Assembly (NCBI GenBank): GCA_016720425.1
Contig: JADKKQ010000001.1
Span: forward strand, 558,001 to 622,000
Reading direction: 5' to 3'
DNA length: 64,000 nt
Source: Betaproteobacteria bacterium
GTDB lineage: Bacteria > Pseudomonadota > Gammaproteobacteria > Burkholderiales > Casimicrobiaceae
The notes below the pieces were generated by a model that saw only the letters and a list, made by a program, of their open reading frames with translations, ran no database searches and had not been told where the DNA came from. Each line of letters starts with the position of its first letter. The stretch's first letter is position 1. This document shows positions 37,356 through 46,543 of the stretch, in pieces. A program made the position numbers and the translations under genes.

Positions 37356-38654
37356 ATGACCGAGCCCACGATCGATCCGCACGTCGCGATCGACAAGTAC
37401 CACGCGCCGCAATGGCTCGGCGCGCGGGCGAAGCGGCGGTTCCACGTGATGGTCAAGCCCGCCGGCTCGGCCTGCAATCTCGACTGCAGCTACTGCTTCT
37501 ACCTTTCCAAGCAGACGCTGCCGGGAGGGCCCGGCGGCGGGCACATGGACGACGAGGTGCTCGAGCGCTTCATCCGCGACTACATCGCCAGCGTGACCGT
37601 CGACGAGGTCGTCTTCTCGTGGCAGGGCGGCGAACCCACGCTGCTCGGCCTCGAGTTCTTCCACAAGGTCGTGGCGCTGCAGCGCAAGCACGCCAAGGCC
37701 GGGCAGCGGATCGAGAACGACCTGCAGACCAACGGCACGCTACTCGACGAGGTGGGCGCGATTCCTGAAGCAGCACCGCTTTCTGGCGGGCTGAGCATCG
37801 ACGGGCCGCGCGACGTCCACGACCGCTGCCGGCTCACCAAGCGCGGCGCGCCGACCTTCGACGCCGTCTACGCGGCGGCGAAGATGCTGCGGCGGTTCGG
37901 CGTCGCGTTCAACACGCTGACCTGCGTCCACCGCTTCAACGCCTCGCGACCGCTCGACGTCTACCGCTTTCTGCGCCGCGAGCTGGGGTCGACCTACCTG
38001 CAGTTCATCCCGACCGTCGAGATCAAGGGCTTCGAGACGACCGCGCCGCACACCTGGGACGCGGCGCGGCTGCCGATCGTGGGCAGCCCGCAGTCGCACC
38101 CGGGCCACCCGGATTCGGTGGTCACCGACTGGTCGGTCGATGCCGACGACTACGGCCGCTTCCTGTGCAAGGTCTGGGACGAGTGGCTCGCCCGCGACTA
38201 CGGCAAGGTGCTGGTCGGCTTCTGCGAAACGCTGGTCGTCCAGCACCTGGGGATGCCGGCGCAGGTTTGCGTCCACGCCGAGAACTGCGGCAAGGGGGTC
38301 GCGATCGAGCACGACGGCAGCGTCTATGCCTGCGACCACTACGTCTACCCCGAATTCCGGCTGGGCAACGTCGGCGAGCGCTCGCTCGGCGACATGGTGT
38401 TCTCGCCCACGCAGGTGAAGTTCGCCTACGCGAAGTCCGAGACGCTGCCCGCGCATTGCAGGCGGTGCGCCTACCTGACCGACTGCTGGGGCGAGTGCCC
38501 GAAGAACCGGCTGCTGCGCACGCCCGAGGGCGAACCGGGGCTCAACTATCTCTGCCCCGGGCTCAAGCGCTTCTTTGCGCACGCGGTGCCCGCTGCCGAG
38601 AAGCTGGCGGCGCAGTTGCGTGCGGCACCCGCTGCGCCGCGACCGCGGTGGTGA
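37356..38654 (+). CDS. Radical SAM anaerobic sulfatase maturase-type enzyme
   Basis: A 432-residue radical SAM enzyme of the AnSME/SPASM group, which oxidises a cysteine or serine in client sulfatases to formylglycine or makes peptide modifications. The cluster motif is CNLDCSYCFYL near residue 39. The C-terminal SPASM cysteines are visible: CVHAENCGKGVAIEHDGSVY, CDHYVYPE, then CRRCAYLTDCWGECPKNR. Residues ~133-146 read VGAIPEAAPLSG, where relatives have an EWARFLKQHRFLA-like stretch. That sequence is present one frame over (37752-37788), so two compensating indels are likely. No sulfatase gene is nearby. Confidence 0.85.
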   Translation: MTEPTIDPHVAIDKYHAPQWLGARAKRRFHVMVKPAGSACNLDCSYCFYLSKQTLPGGPGGGHMDDEVLERFIRDYIASVTVDEVVFSWQGGEPTLLGLEFFHKVVALQRKHAKAGQRIENDLQTNGTLLDEVGAIPEAAPLSGGLSIDGPRDVHDRCRLTKRGAPTFDAVYAAAKMLRRFGVAFNTLTCVHRFNASRPLDVYRFLRRELGSTYLQFIPTVEIKGFETTAPHTWDAARLPIVGSPQSHPGHPDSVVTDWSVDADDYGRFLCKVWDEWLARDYGKVLVGFCETLVVQHLGMPAQVCVHAENCGKGVAIEHDGSVYACDHYVYPEFRLGNVGERSLGDMVFSPTQVKFAYAKSETLPAHCRRCAYLTDCWGECPKNRLLRTPEGEPGLNYLCPGLKRFFAHAVPAAEKLAAQLRAAPAAPRPRW

Positions 38655-38774
38655 CGCGGTCCGCGGCGATGGTGTCTGTCGACGGGGCCAGGCGGCAACG
38701 CGGAACTGCAAGACCGGGAATATTTCGGCGGCGCCCGCGCCTGCGAGGGCCGCTACCGTCTAACATAGCGCGGT

Positions 38775-38834
38775 CACTGGACTGCCTTCGCGCTGCGCGC
38801 CCCGGTATTCGCCCTCGGGACGGCCCGTCGGGCT
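38775..38834. repeat. Diverged single copy of the 60-bp cusF-cusC repeat
   Basis: This 60-bp stretch shares about 53 of 60 positions with the unit at 20641-20700, including the exact block GCCTTCGCGCTGCGCGC. It lies between the radical SAM gene and the damaged parvulin gene. The rest of the 38655-38885 gap shows no gene. Confidence 0.7.
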
Positions 38835-38885
38835 CATGGTTCCGCCGCCGGCGCAGCGTGACTTCCTTCCATCGGTTTCCGTCCG

Positions 38886-39629
38886 GCGGTCGCCACCGTG
38901 AACGGCAAAGGCGGTCCAGCAGAGCCCCGATCGACCTCGTCGTCAGGCAGGGGGCGGCTCCGGTCGCCCGGACACGCCGGAGACCCGCCAGGCGATCGTC
39001 GATCAATTGACCATGCAGGCCGTGGTCGCCGACGCGGCCGTCGGCAAGGGGCTGGACAAGTCGGAGGGGATCGCCGAGCAGATCTACGCGGTCAGGCAGT
39101 CCATCACAGCCAACGCCTACGTGCAGGACTACATCAAGAACAACCCGGTCCCGACGAAGCCCTGAGAGCCGAATACGAGGCGCATCAAGGCCACGCTCAC
39201 CGGCAGCGAGTACAAGGCGCGCCACATCCTGGTCGAGAAGGAAGCCGAAACCACGACATCATCGCCCGACTGAAGAAGGACCCGGGCGCCTTCGAAACTG
39301 GCCGGGAGCGATCGAAGGACGACGGCTCAAAAAAGGGCAACGGCGGCGATCTGGGCTGGTTCGATCTCGCCGGGATGGTCCCGGAATTCGGCGCGGCCGT
39401 CAGCAAGCTGGAGAAGGGCAAGATCACCGACGAGCCTGTGAAGACCCAGTTCGGCTACCACGTCATCCAGCTGGAGGATTCCAAGCCGATCGAGGCGCCG
39501 CCGTTCGACGAGGTGAAGCCCAATCTTGCCCCGCAGGTGCAGCAGCAGGCCCTGAAGAAGCATCTGGACGATCTCAAGGCCAAGGCCAGGATCGAGATCG
39601 TGGCAGCGCCCGCTCCGGCAGCCAAGTGA
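38886..39629 (+). pseudogene. PpiC/SurA-type parvulin peptidyl-prolyl isomerase, broken
   Basis: A periplasmic folding helper, recognisable but in pieces. AVATVNGK at 38886 looks like a signal-cleavage site and mature start. After a one-base shift VQQSPIDLVVRQG follows, then TPETRQAIVDQLTMQAVVAD, then ITANAYVQDYIKNNP, then TGSEYKARHILVEKE (a parvulin ILVE hallmark), and in the last frame GGDLGWFDLAGMVPEFGAAV with FGYHVIQLED. At least four frame changes occur. No plausible signal peptide precedes it; a 60-bp repeat sits at that position. Sequencing error explains the shifts, but the missing N-terminus could be real. Confidence 0.7.
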
Positions 39630-39830
39630 GGCGGTAGCGTAGGTTGGCGGGACGGCGGTTGCGGTGCCGGCTGCCGTTGATGCCGGCTGTGGGGTTGTGG
39701 TTCCGCGTCGAATTTCCCGTCGGTGGTGGGCTATACCCGGCGGCCGTGGGCCTTGCTTTGGCGACACCGGGGCACGCCACGGAGTGAGTTCCGGACCCGT
39801 GGTCGCGAAACGAAATCGCAAACGAACAGG

Positions 39831-41335
39831 ATGGAACGAGCAAATCGTGGTTCTTGGCCGGCGCTGGGCAGTGCAGCACAGCGTCTCGGCCTTCGCCCGC
39901 TCTGGCAGTGGTGGCTGAGCCAACTCCGGCCGCTGGTGCCGGCCCGGGCTCGCAACACGATCGGGCGGCAGCGCCTGCGGCGATCCAATGCCGGGGGCGG
40001 ACGCCATCCACTCTGTGGGTGCCCGGCATGACCCACGGGACACTCAGCTTCACTGAGGTCGCCCGCATCTCGCTGTCGGGCGATGCTGCGGCCGTCGCCC
40101 AGGCGGGGCGCGCAATGATCGATGCGCTGCCCCAAGTCGCCTATGGTGGCGCAGTGGCGGGAGCCAGGGTTCTCGTCGCGCTGCCCGCGGCCCAGGTATT
40201 GCGGAAGACCCTCGCCTATCCTGCGGCGGTCGAGGAAGACCTCCCGTCGACCCTCGCCTACGATCTCGATCGCCTCACGCCCTTCCAAGGCGGACGAGAT
40301 GTATTTCAATGCCGTTATCGTCGGCCGCAGTTCGCAGACAAATGAAATCCGCGTCGACTGGGCGGCGCGAAGGACCGTCGTGGACCAGGCTTGCCGACAG
40401 GCCGAGAGCCGGGGCGCGACGGTCGTCGCGTCACGCCCGAGTCCCTGCGCGGCTTGCGGCAACCTCGGGCTCGACGCTGAACCTGCTTCCGGCAGCAATG
40501 CGACCGGACACCGCAAAGTCGCGCCGGCGGAGGCTCTGGATGCCGCTTGCGCTCGTCGTCGTGGCTGCGCTCGTCGCCCGGCGCTCCCCATCTGGCGAAG
40601 CGCGAGACCGCCATCGCCTTGATGCAGATCGTCGACGAGGCGCGAGCACAGGCCGATGCGTCCGATGCGCTTCGTCGGCAGTTCGACGAGGCCATCGGCG
40701 ATTACAATCTCGCCCTGCAGCGGAAGTACGCGTTCCCGGCGACGGTGCAGGTGGTCGAGGACGTCACCAAGCTCCTTCCCGACGACACCTGGCTGACGCA
40801 GTTCGAAATGAAAACCACGGCGAGGGGCAAGGACGCTCGCCGCGAACTCGTCCTGCGCGGCGAAAGCGGAAATGCCGGCCGCCTCATTTCGCTGCTCGAG
40901 GAGTCGAATCTCTTCGAGCAGGCCGCGCCGCGCTCCCCCACGACGAAGATCCAGCCCGGTCCGGGGGAGATTTTCGAATTGGGGGCCAAGTTGAAATCGC
41001 TGTCGCCTCCGGAACGCGTGGAGGTCGTGGGCGAGCGGAGCGCCGCGGTTCCCCCATTGAGTGCGCCCGATGCCGGCTCGCCTGGGTTCCCGGTGCCCGC
41101 GACACCGCCGGGCGGTCCGGGGTTGGGCGAGGCGAAACGTGACGACAGTTCCGGCACCCCGCCGGCCCCGGCAGCGGGTCAACCCGGCAAGACGTCCGCA
41201 GCGGCTCCGGTGTCCGGCCCGGCTCAACCTGGCAGGGCTCCCGCCGGCAATCCGCCGCGTGGCGAGTCGCAACGCACGGCGCCCGGCAGCGCCCCGGCCG
41301 GTCCGACGGTTCCGGACGTTCCGGACGATTATTAG
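39831..41335 (+). CDS. GspL/PilN-like membrane protein (multiple frameshifts)
   Basis: This resembles GspL/PilN proteins of type II secretion or type IV pilus assembly. Pieces in order: PLWQWWLSQLRPLVPARAR (39.88 kb), ARVLVALPAAQVLRKTLAYP with LPSTLAYDLDRLTPF (40.2 kb), ADEMYFNAVIVGRSSQTNEI (40.3 kb), LNLLPAAMRPDTAK with a hydrophobic span LWMPLALVVVAALVA (40.5 kb), then a clean 220-codon stretch with LQRKYAFPATVQVVEDVTKL and LLPDDTWLTQFEMKTT. The tail is proline/glycine-rich. At least four frame changes between 39.9 and 40.6 kb separate conserved pieces. It follows the parvulin pseudogene by ~200 bp; no other secretion genes are adjacent. Confidence 0.7.
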
Positions 41336-41526
41336 GGGAACCTCCTGCAGGACGGATGGCCGCCGTTTTCCGCGGTGCAGTGAACCCGGACATCTCCGGA
41401 CGTCGGGCCGTCCGGGTCATCGCAGCGACCAGCTGCTCGTTTGCCTACGACGGAGGTGCGACCGAAGACGTCTGGCCCAGGCGATCGCGCATGCCACGAC
41501 GGTCGATCTCGCCGAGCGACCGCGCG

Positions 41527-41694
41527 CCTGAGAGGCTGAGAGTCTTTCGATCATGCCCGCTCATCACGCCACAAGGCGCCCGCTCGTCGTTGCCAATGCT
41601 CGCCATAGCCCGAGCTATGGCTGCGCTTGGCGCCTCGATCGGACACCTTCTGCCGCGCTGCTCGGACACGCCCGAAAGGCTCTCGGCCTCTGAG
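41527..41694. repeat. Dispersed CCTGAGAGGC...GCCTCTGAG element, copy 2
   Basis: A 168-bp element with imperfect inverted ends: CCTGAGAGGCTGAGAGTCTT and, at the other end, CGAAAGGCTCTCGGCCTCTG. A shorter copy lies at 12214-12337. It lies in the 41336-41916 gap, which otherwise shows no convincing gene. An ORF reading through it from 41356 is not conserved-looking. Confidence 0.65.
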
Positions 41695-41916
41695 ATGCGG
41701 TTCCTGAGGCAACGCCTTCATGATATCTTTCACTCTCCCTCGCAGTATTTGGGTGCGCCGGCGTCGAACCGTGCCAGCTACGGCGCGGTGACGGCAATCA
41801 TGCGGGCGCGGGTGACGCGGCGGCGCCAGCTTCGTTGTTCCCAGCCGTGCCCGAATGAAGGGTTGGCGGTTGCGCCGCGGGCATTCGCGACCGGGCCGTC
41901 CGGCCCATAGAACCCT

Positions 41917-42741
41917 ATGCATCGACCAGTCAACCCCGTTTCCCCGCTCTTCGTGTTCGGCAGCTTCTGGAACCAGCGAAGCCTGATCTGGGAGATGACC
42001 AAGCGCGACGTCGTCGGACGCTACCGCGGTTCGGCGATGGGAATCCTCTGGTCGTTTCTCAACCCCATTCTGATGCTGACCGTCTACACGTTCGTGTTCA
42101 ACGTGGTGTTCCAGGCGCGCTGGGGAAGCGAGGGCAGCAGCAGGATCGAGTTCGCGATCGTTCTGTTCGTCGGCATGATCATCCATGCGCTGTTCGCCGA
42201 GTGCGTGAACAAGGCGCCGACGCTCATATTGGCCAACGTGAATTACGTGAAGAAGGTCGTGTTCCCTCTGGAGGTCCTTCCCTGGGTGACGATGGGCTCG
42301 GCGCTCTTTCACACGCTGATCAGCGTGCTCGTCCTCCTGGCGGCCTTTGTTCTGACGCACGCCTATGTCAACTGGACGGTCGTCTTCCTTCCGCTGCTGC
42401 TCGTTCCGCTGGTGCTGCTGACCATGGGAATCACCTGGTTCGTGGCATCGGTGGGCGTCTTCCTGCGCGACGTGGGACAGACCACAGGCATCGTCACCAC
42501 GATCATGCTGTTCCTGTCGCCGGTGTTCTTTCCGGTTTCCGCGCTTCCCGAGGAGTATCGGGCCCTGCTCCAGGTGAACCCGCTGACCTTCATGATCGAG
42601 CAGGCACGCGCGGTCCTTGTTTGGGGGCGTCTGCCTGATTGGCAAGGACTGGCCGTCTATTTTCTGTTCAGTCTGATCGTTGCCTGGCTCGGGCTGTTCT
42701 GGTTCCAGAAGACCCGCAGAGGATTCGCCGATGTCCTCTGA
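41917..42741 (+). CDS. wzm: O-antigen/polysaccharide ABC transporter permease (Wzm-type)
   Basis: The membrane channel of an ABC exporter for lipid-linked surface polysaccharide. It has 274 residues and about six spans. The ABC2-permease N-terminal motif is clear: LIWEMTKRDVVGRYRGSAMG, then LWSFLNPILMLTVYTFVF. FLSPVFFPVSALPEEYR near 205 is also typical. It overlaps the ATPase gene by 11 bp. No ribosome site is obvious before the ATG at 41917, which follows a GGGCCGTCCGGCCC palindrome. It is the first gene of the polysaccharide locus. Confidence 0.9.
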   Translation: MHRPVNPVSPLFVFGSFWNQRSLIWEMTKRDVVGRYRGSAMGILWSFLNPILMLTVYTFVFNVVFQARWGSEGSSRIEFAIVLFVGMIIHALFAECVNKAPTLILANVNYVKKVVFPLEVLPWVTMGSALFHTLISVLVLLAAFVLTHAYVNWTVVFLPLLLVPLVLLTMGITWFVASVGVFLRDVGQTTGIVTTIMLFLSPVFFPVSALPEEYRALLQVNPLTFMIEQARAVLVWGRLPDWQGLAVYFLFSLIVAWLGLFWFQKTRRGFADVL

Positions 42742-43975
42742 AGTGGCCATCCGGGCGGATGGACTCGGCAAGTGTTACCAGATCTACGACAGGCCGCAGG
42801 ATCGCCTGAAACAGACCATCTTTCGCGGACGAAAGCAGTTCTACCGCGAGTTCTGGGCGCTGCAGGATGTTTCGCTCGAGGTAATGAAAGGGGAGACGGT
42901 CGGGATCATCGGCCGCAACGGGTCCGGCAAGTCGACGCTGCTACAACTGCTCGCCGGTACGCTTGCCGCCACTACCGGTGACATGCGCATCAATGGCCGT
43001 GTTGCCGCATTGCTGGAACTGGGCGCCGGATTCAACCCGGATTTCACCGGACGCGAGAACGTGTACATGAACGGCGCGATACTTGGCATTTCGCGCCCGG
43101 AAATCGAACGCCGATTCGACGACATCGCGCGCTTCGCCGACATCGGCGACTTCATCGATCAGCCGATCAAGACCTACTCGAGCGGGATGATCGTCCGGCT
43201 CGGCTTTTCCGTCTCCATCAACGTCGATCCGGACATCCTGATCGTCGACGAGGCGTTGGCGGTCGGCGACATGGCGTTCCAGTTCAAGTGCCTGGAGCGT
43301 CTGGAGTCGCTGACGAAGGGCGGCACCACGCTGCTCTTCGTGTCGCACAGCATGGACATGGTCAAGACGTTCTGCAATCGCGTCGTCTACCTGCGGGAGG
43401 GCCGTGTCGAAGGACGCGGGCCGCCCGAGGAAATGGCGGAGAAATACCTCTTCGACCTGCGAGCCGAGCAGCAGCGCTCGCGGGGCACCGGATCGGCCGT
43501 GAAATGGAAGGAGCCGCTGTACAGCTCGGGTCAGGCGGCGTTCGGAAGCGATGACGGGCGAATCGTCAGCGCCGAATTCGCCGGGGGGGGCGGGCAGTTC
43601 TGCGGGTTCATCGCCGGGGAGCAGATCACGATTGTCGTGGACGCCGAATTCAGTTCGGCGGTGGAAAGCCCGCATTTGAGCCTGATCGTGCAAGATCGGA
43701 GACTGGTCCAGCTTGGCGGGCGATGTTTCCGCTTGGTCGGAACGCGTGGGGCGGATGGAGTGATCCGCGCCCGCGTCCAGTGTGCGTTTCCCGCGAGGCT
43801 TGCCCAAGGGCGATATTTCGTGACGCTCAGGCTCGAGGACAGAAAATCGGAAGAAGTCTTCTTTCCGCTGGACAAGCAGGCGGGATTGATCTCGTTCGAA
43901 GTGCTGCGGCAGCGCAGGGACTTCCTCGGCACCGTCGACCTGGGCATGCAGTGCTCCGAGGCCTCGATGCCGTAA
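42731..43975 (+). CDS. wzt: Polysaccharide ABC transporter ATPase with C-terminal binding domain (Wzt-type)
   Basis: The ATPase of the Wzm/Wzt exporter, 414 residues. Residues 1-245 form the nucleotide-binding domain: Walker A GRNGSGKSTLL near 60, signature YSSGMIVRLGFS near 150, Walker B DILIVDEALAVGD near 175, and H-loop FVSHSMD near 208. The N-terminus with YQIYDRPQDRLKQ is typical of O-antigen exporters. Residues ~270-405 form a beta-rich domain like the Wzt carbohydrate-binding domain that recognises a capped glycan end, so chain-end modification is expected. The methyltransferase and sulfotransferase-like domains downstream could provide it. Confidence 0.91.
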   Translation: MSSEVAIRADGLGKCYQIYDRPQDRLKQTIFRGRKQFYREFWALQDVSLEVMKGETVGIIGRNGSGKSTLLQLLAGTLAATTGDMRINGRVAALLELGAGFNPDFTGRENVYMNGAILGISRPEIERRFDDIARFADIGDFIDQPIKTYSSGMIVRLGFSVSINVDPDILIVDEALAVGDMAFQFKCLERLESLTKGGTTLLFVSHSMDMVKTFCNRVVYLREGRVEGRGPPEEMAEKYLFDLRAEQQRSRGTGSAVKWKEPLYSSGQAAFGSDDGRIVSAEFAGGGGQFCGFIAGEQITIVVDAEFSSAVESPHLSLIVQDRRLVQLGGRCFRLVGTRGADGVIRARVQCAFPARLAQGRYFVTLRLEDRKSEEVFFPLDKQAGLISFEVLRQRRDFLGTVDLGMQCSEASMP

Positions 43976-44113
43976 CGCCTCGTCGAGGCCGTTGCGACAA
44001 GTCTGACTTCCTTCCGTGACGCGCTGAGCTCGCGTCGGAATTTGCTCAGCGCCGTCCAACGAAGAGCCGCTCGCGCCGAATTATTGATTCAACGAACCCC
44101 GGCAGGCGGAAAG

Positions 44114-45943
44114 TCAAAAGCGACAATAGTGGCCGCTCCTGGTTGAAACATAAGCCTCAATATTCTGCGCCCCCATTCCGCTTGAACCTCCTGCGATACC
44201 CTGCCATCCGACTCTCCTCTTCTTGACGGATGGAACAACCGCATACACATCCGGGCGCTGGATGCCTGGTTTTCCTAAACCAACGATGTTTCCATCCTTT
44301 ACAAGAACAACCCATTCCGGGTAGGTCGACGAACCCTCATCCCATGCCCACCCCGTTACCTGATATGTATCCTGGCCGGTCGGGCTCACCGCATCGACAT
44401 GCCCCTTGCAGCTATCGGTTCTTTGCATCGAGCGCGGTGGAAATGTGCCGCCAATCTTGAGTGGGCTGGTTTCTGCTGCACTGAACGAAGAGATGTTATG
44501 ACTCTTCAACAAATCGACCTTGTCGAGAATCTGCAGCGGGGGCGGGAATGGAGAGGCCAACAACTCCGGCCGCACCTTGTACAGGCCTGTGACCATCGCC
44601 AAGTACGTCTGGAACTGTCGGTTCTGAAATGAAACAAGCGCCGTTGTCGCATAGTCGCTGCGAAACAACAGCCCGACAAAGGCAACCAAAATGAATCCTA
44701 CGATGATGCCTACATCCAGGGGCGGTCCGGAATCCAATGCCAGCAAGAGCAGGCAACCCAGCAGGCTCACCCACAAGATCAACGCGGGGGTCGCATACCG
44801 GCTTGCCATGGCTTGATCGAGGCCAAAGTTTATCCGCGCCAAAGAAGTCACAAGGCCGGACAGCACAACCAACAGGCAAATCGCGAGCAGGGTGTAGATT
44901 TCGACCCGACGACTCCGGTCCTTGTCAAGGGTGAGGTACGCCATGACGACGAGTAGCGCCAGCAGCGCCATCAAACCTAGCAACCTGGCAGCGAAGACCG
45001 TTCCGGCAACATTCCCCAGCCAAACGGTCAAATAATCGAAGACCTTCAGCGGATGATGTATCAGGCTGTCCACCGGATTTGCGTGGTAGGGGGGGCTTGT
45101 GTACCCATGAACGTAGAGCGACATGAATGCCAGAAACACACCGACGAAAAAGAGCGAGTGCCTGTAGCGTTTTGAATGGACCAGAAATGCAAGCAGTGCC
45201 AGAACAATCCACACGAAGAGCCCTGAAGCCAATGACAAGCTTGCGAGCATTGCGAACAGAATGGTGCACCACAAGTAGAGTGCTCGCCCCGTCAGCGCAT
45301 GTTTCGCGTACAGCACCAACGCGGCTACTGAAAACGCGAAGCAGCCGACAAAAGACGTTTGAAATGTCGAGGCGAAGTTCTCCCATTGAACAAGGTTGAA
45401 GGCTGCGACCAGGGCCAACGAAACAAGAAGGAAGGTTTCCCACGAATAGCGCCGCTTTCCGACGAACAGCCAGGCCAGCATGCCTGCCAACAGGAGTTGA
45501 AAGACGAAAATGCAGACGATTGGGAAATACCCCCGGTATCCAAACAACGTCATGTCCATCAAATAGATAATTCTGGGCACGACAATCCGATGTTCGTTGT
45601 GCTGAGCCCACAAATACGAAAGCACACGCCCCGCGGGGAAACCCGCATCGTGCAGACCGATCATCCCCGGCAGTTGGATCCACTCATCCGAAAACGGGAC
45701 CGGCACGTGCCAAGTCATGACCGTTGCCACATTGTCGACCGCAATGACGCAGGCCGCGACCAACAGACTCGCTGCAATGACGTAATGCCTGTTCGCGAGA
45801 ATCGTCTTGAAGTACCCGTGCAGATCTACTCTGGATGAGGTCGGATGCAGGCCGGGACCGATTTCTGGATTTGGATCTGGTTCATTGAGCGGATCGAACA
45901 CGCTCTCCTCGCGCGGAGTTCTGGCAATCAATCGCTTCAACAT
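44114..45943 (-). CDS. Low-GC polytopic membrane protein with C-terminal GW/RPDV domain
   Basis: A 609-residue protein with about eleven hydrophobic spans between residues 55 and 455 and a short N-terminal cytoplasmic region. The loop after span 1 has VPVPFSDEWIQLPGM and NEHRIVVPRIIYL, reminiscent of GT-C-type glycosyl or lipid-sugar transferases, but no certain motif. The C-terminal ~110 residues hold a soluble domain with VTGWAWDEGS...RPDVYAVVP, a pattern also seen in the giant glycosyltransferase downstream in coordinate. Base composition is about 50% GC in places against 65-70% for neighbours, suggesting recent transfer. Function unknown. Confidence 0.65.
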   Translation of the reverse strand: MLKRLIARTPREESVFDPLNEPDPNPEIGPGLHPTSSRVDLHGYFKTILANRHYVIAASLLVAACVIAVDNVATVMTWHVPVPFSDEWIQLPGMIGLHDAGFPAGRVLSYLWAQHNEHRIVVPRIIYLMDMTLFGYRGYFPIVCIFVFQLLLAGMLAWLFVGKRRYSWETFLLVSLALVAAFNLVQWENFASTFQTSFVGCFAFSVAALVLYAKHALTGRALYLWCTILFAMLASLSLASGLFVWIVLALLAFLVHSKRYRHSLFFVGVFLAFMSLYVHGYTSPPYHANPVDSLIHHPLKVFDYLTVWLGNVAGTVFAARLLGLMALLALLVVMAYLTLDKDRSRRVEIYTLLAICLLVVLSGLVTSLARINFGLDQAMASRYATPALILWVSLLGCLLLLALDSGPPLDVGIIVGFILVAFVGLLFRSDYATTALVSFQNRQFQTYLAMVTGLYKVRPELLASPFPPPLQILDKVDLLKSHNISSFSAAETSPLKIGGTFPPRSMQRTDSCKGHVDAVSPTGQDTYQVTGWAWDEGSSTYPEWVVLVKDGNIVGLGKPGIQRPDVYAVVPSVKKRRVGWQGIAGGSSGMGAQNIEAYVSTRSGHYCRF

Positions 45944-45970
45944 GCGTCCCCCGCTTCTCGGATACCTTTT

Positions 45971-46412
45971 CAGCCCCCCCCAACTCCCCACACATTCCAA
46001 CCCCCCCCCCTGCCCCCCCCCCCCCCGCCCCCCTCCCCCAACACCCGCACCACCCCCCCGGTCCTCCGCCCCGCCCGCGGGGGGCCCGGCCGGGGCCCCG
46101 GGCCCCCCCCCCCCCCCCCCCCCCCGCCCCCCCGGCCCGGGCCCCCCCGCCCCCGCCGCCGCCGGCCCGGCCCCCCCCCCGGCCGGCCCCCCCCCCCGCG
46201 GCCCCCCGCCCCCCCCCCACCCCCGGGGGCGGGGCGGCGGCCCCCCCGCCCCCCCCCCCCCGCCCCCGCCCCCCCCCCCCCGGCCCCGCCCCCCCCCCCC
46301 CCCCCCCCCGCGGCCCCCCCGCCCCCGCCCGGGGCCCCCCCCCCCAGCGCCCCCCCCGCCCCCCCCGCGCGGGCCGCCCCCGGCCGGGCCCCCCCCCCCC
46401 CCCCCCCCCATG
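45971..46412. other. Poly-C low-complexity tract, probable assembly artefact
   Basis: Over 400 bp made almost only of C and G, with runs of up to about 20 C, and from 46071 to about 46340 practically no A or T. The edges are ragged, and normal sequence resumes at CATGGCGCGCATTATTTCAC. ORFs reading through it give only proline- or glycine-rich nonsense. This resembles the reverse complement of poly-G error reads from two-colour sequencing. The join between the genes on either side may therefore not be real. Confidence 0.85.
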
Positions 46413-46543
46413 GCGCGCATTATTTCACAGCACCCGGCAAGCGCCGCACATCAAGGCAGCCGTGGAGGCAATGGCCTACGCGGTTTGGCCTGTGCAGAGG
46501 CTCCCGGGTCATCAGACGATTGCGAGCCTTGCCTGACGCGGCG

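Noticed and set aside
41356..41910. 184-codon ORF before wzm
   Set aside because: It reads straight through the dispersed repeat at 41527-41694 and has no protein-like conservation pattern.
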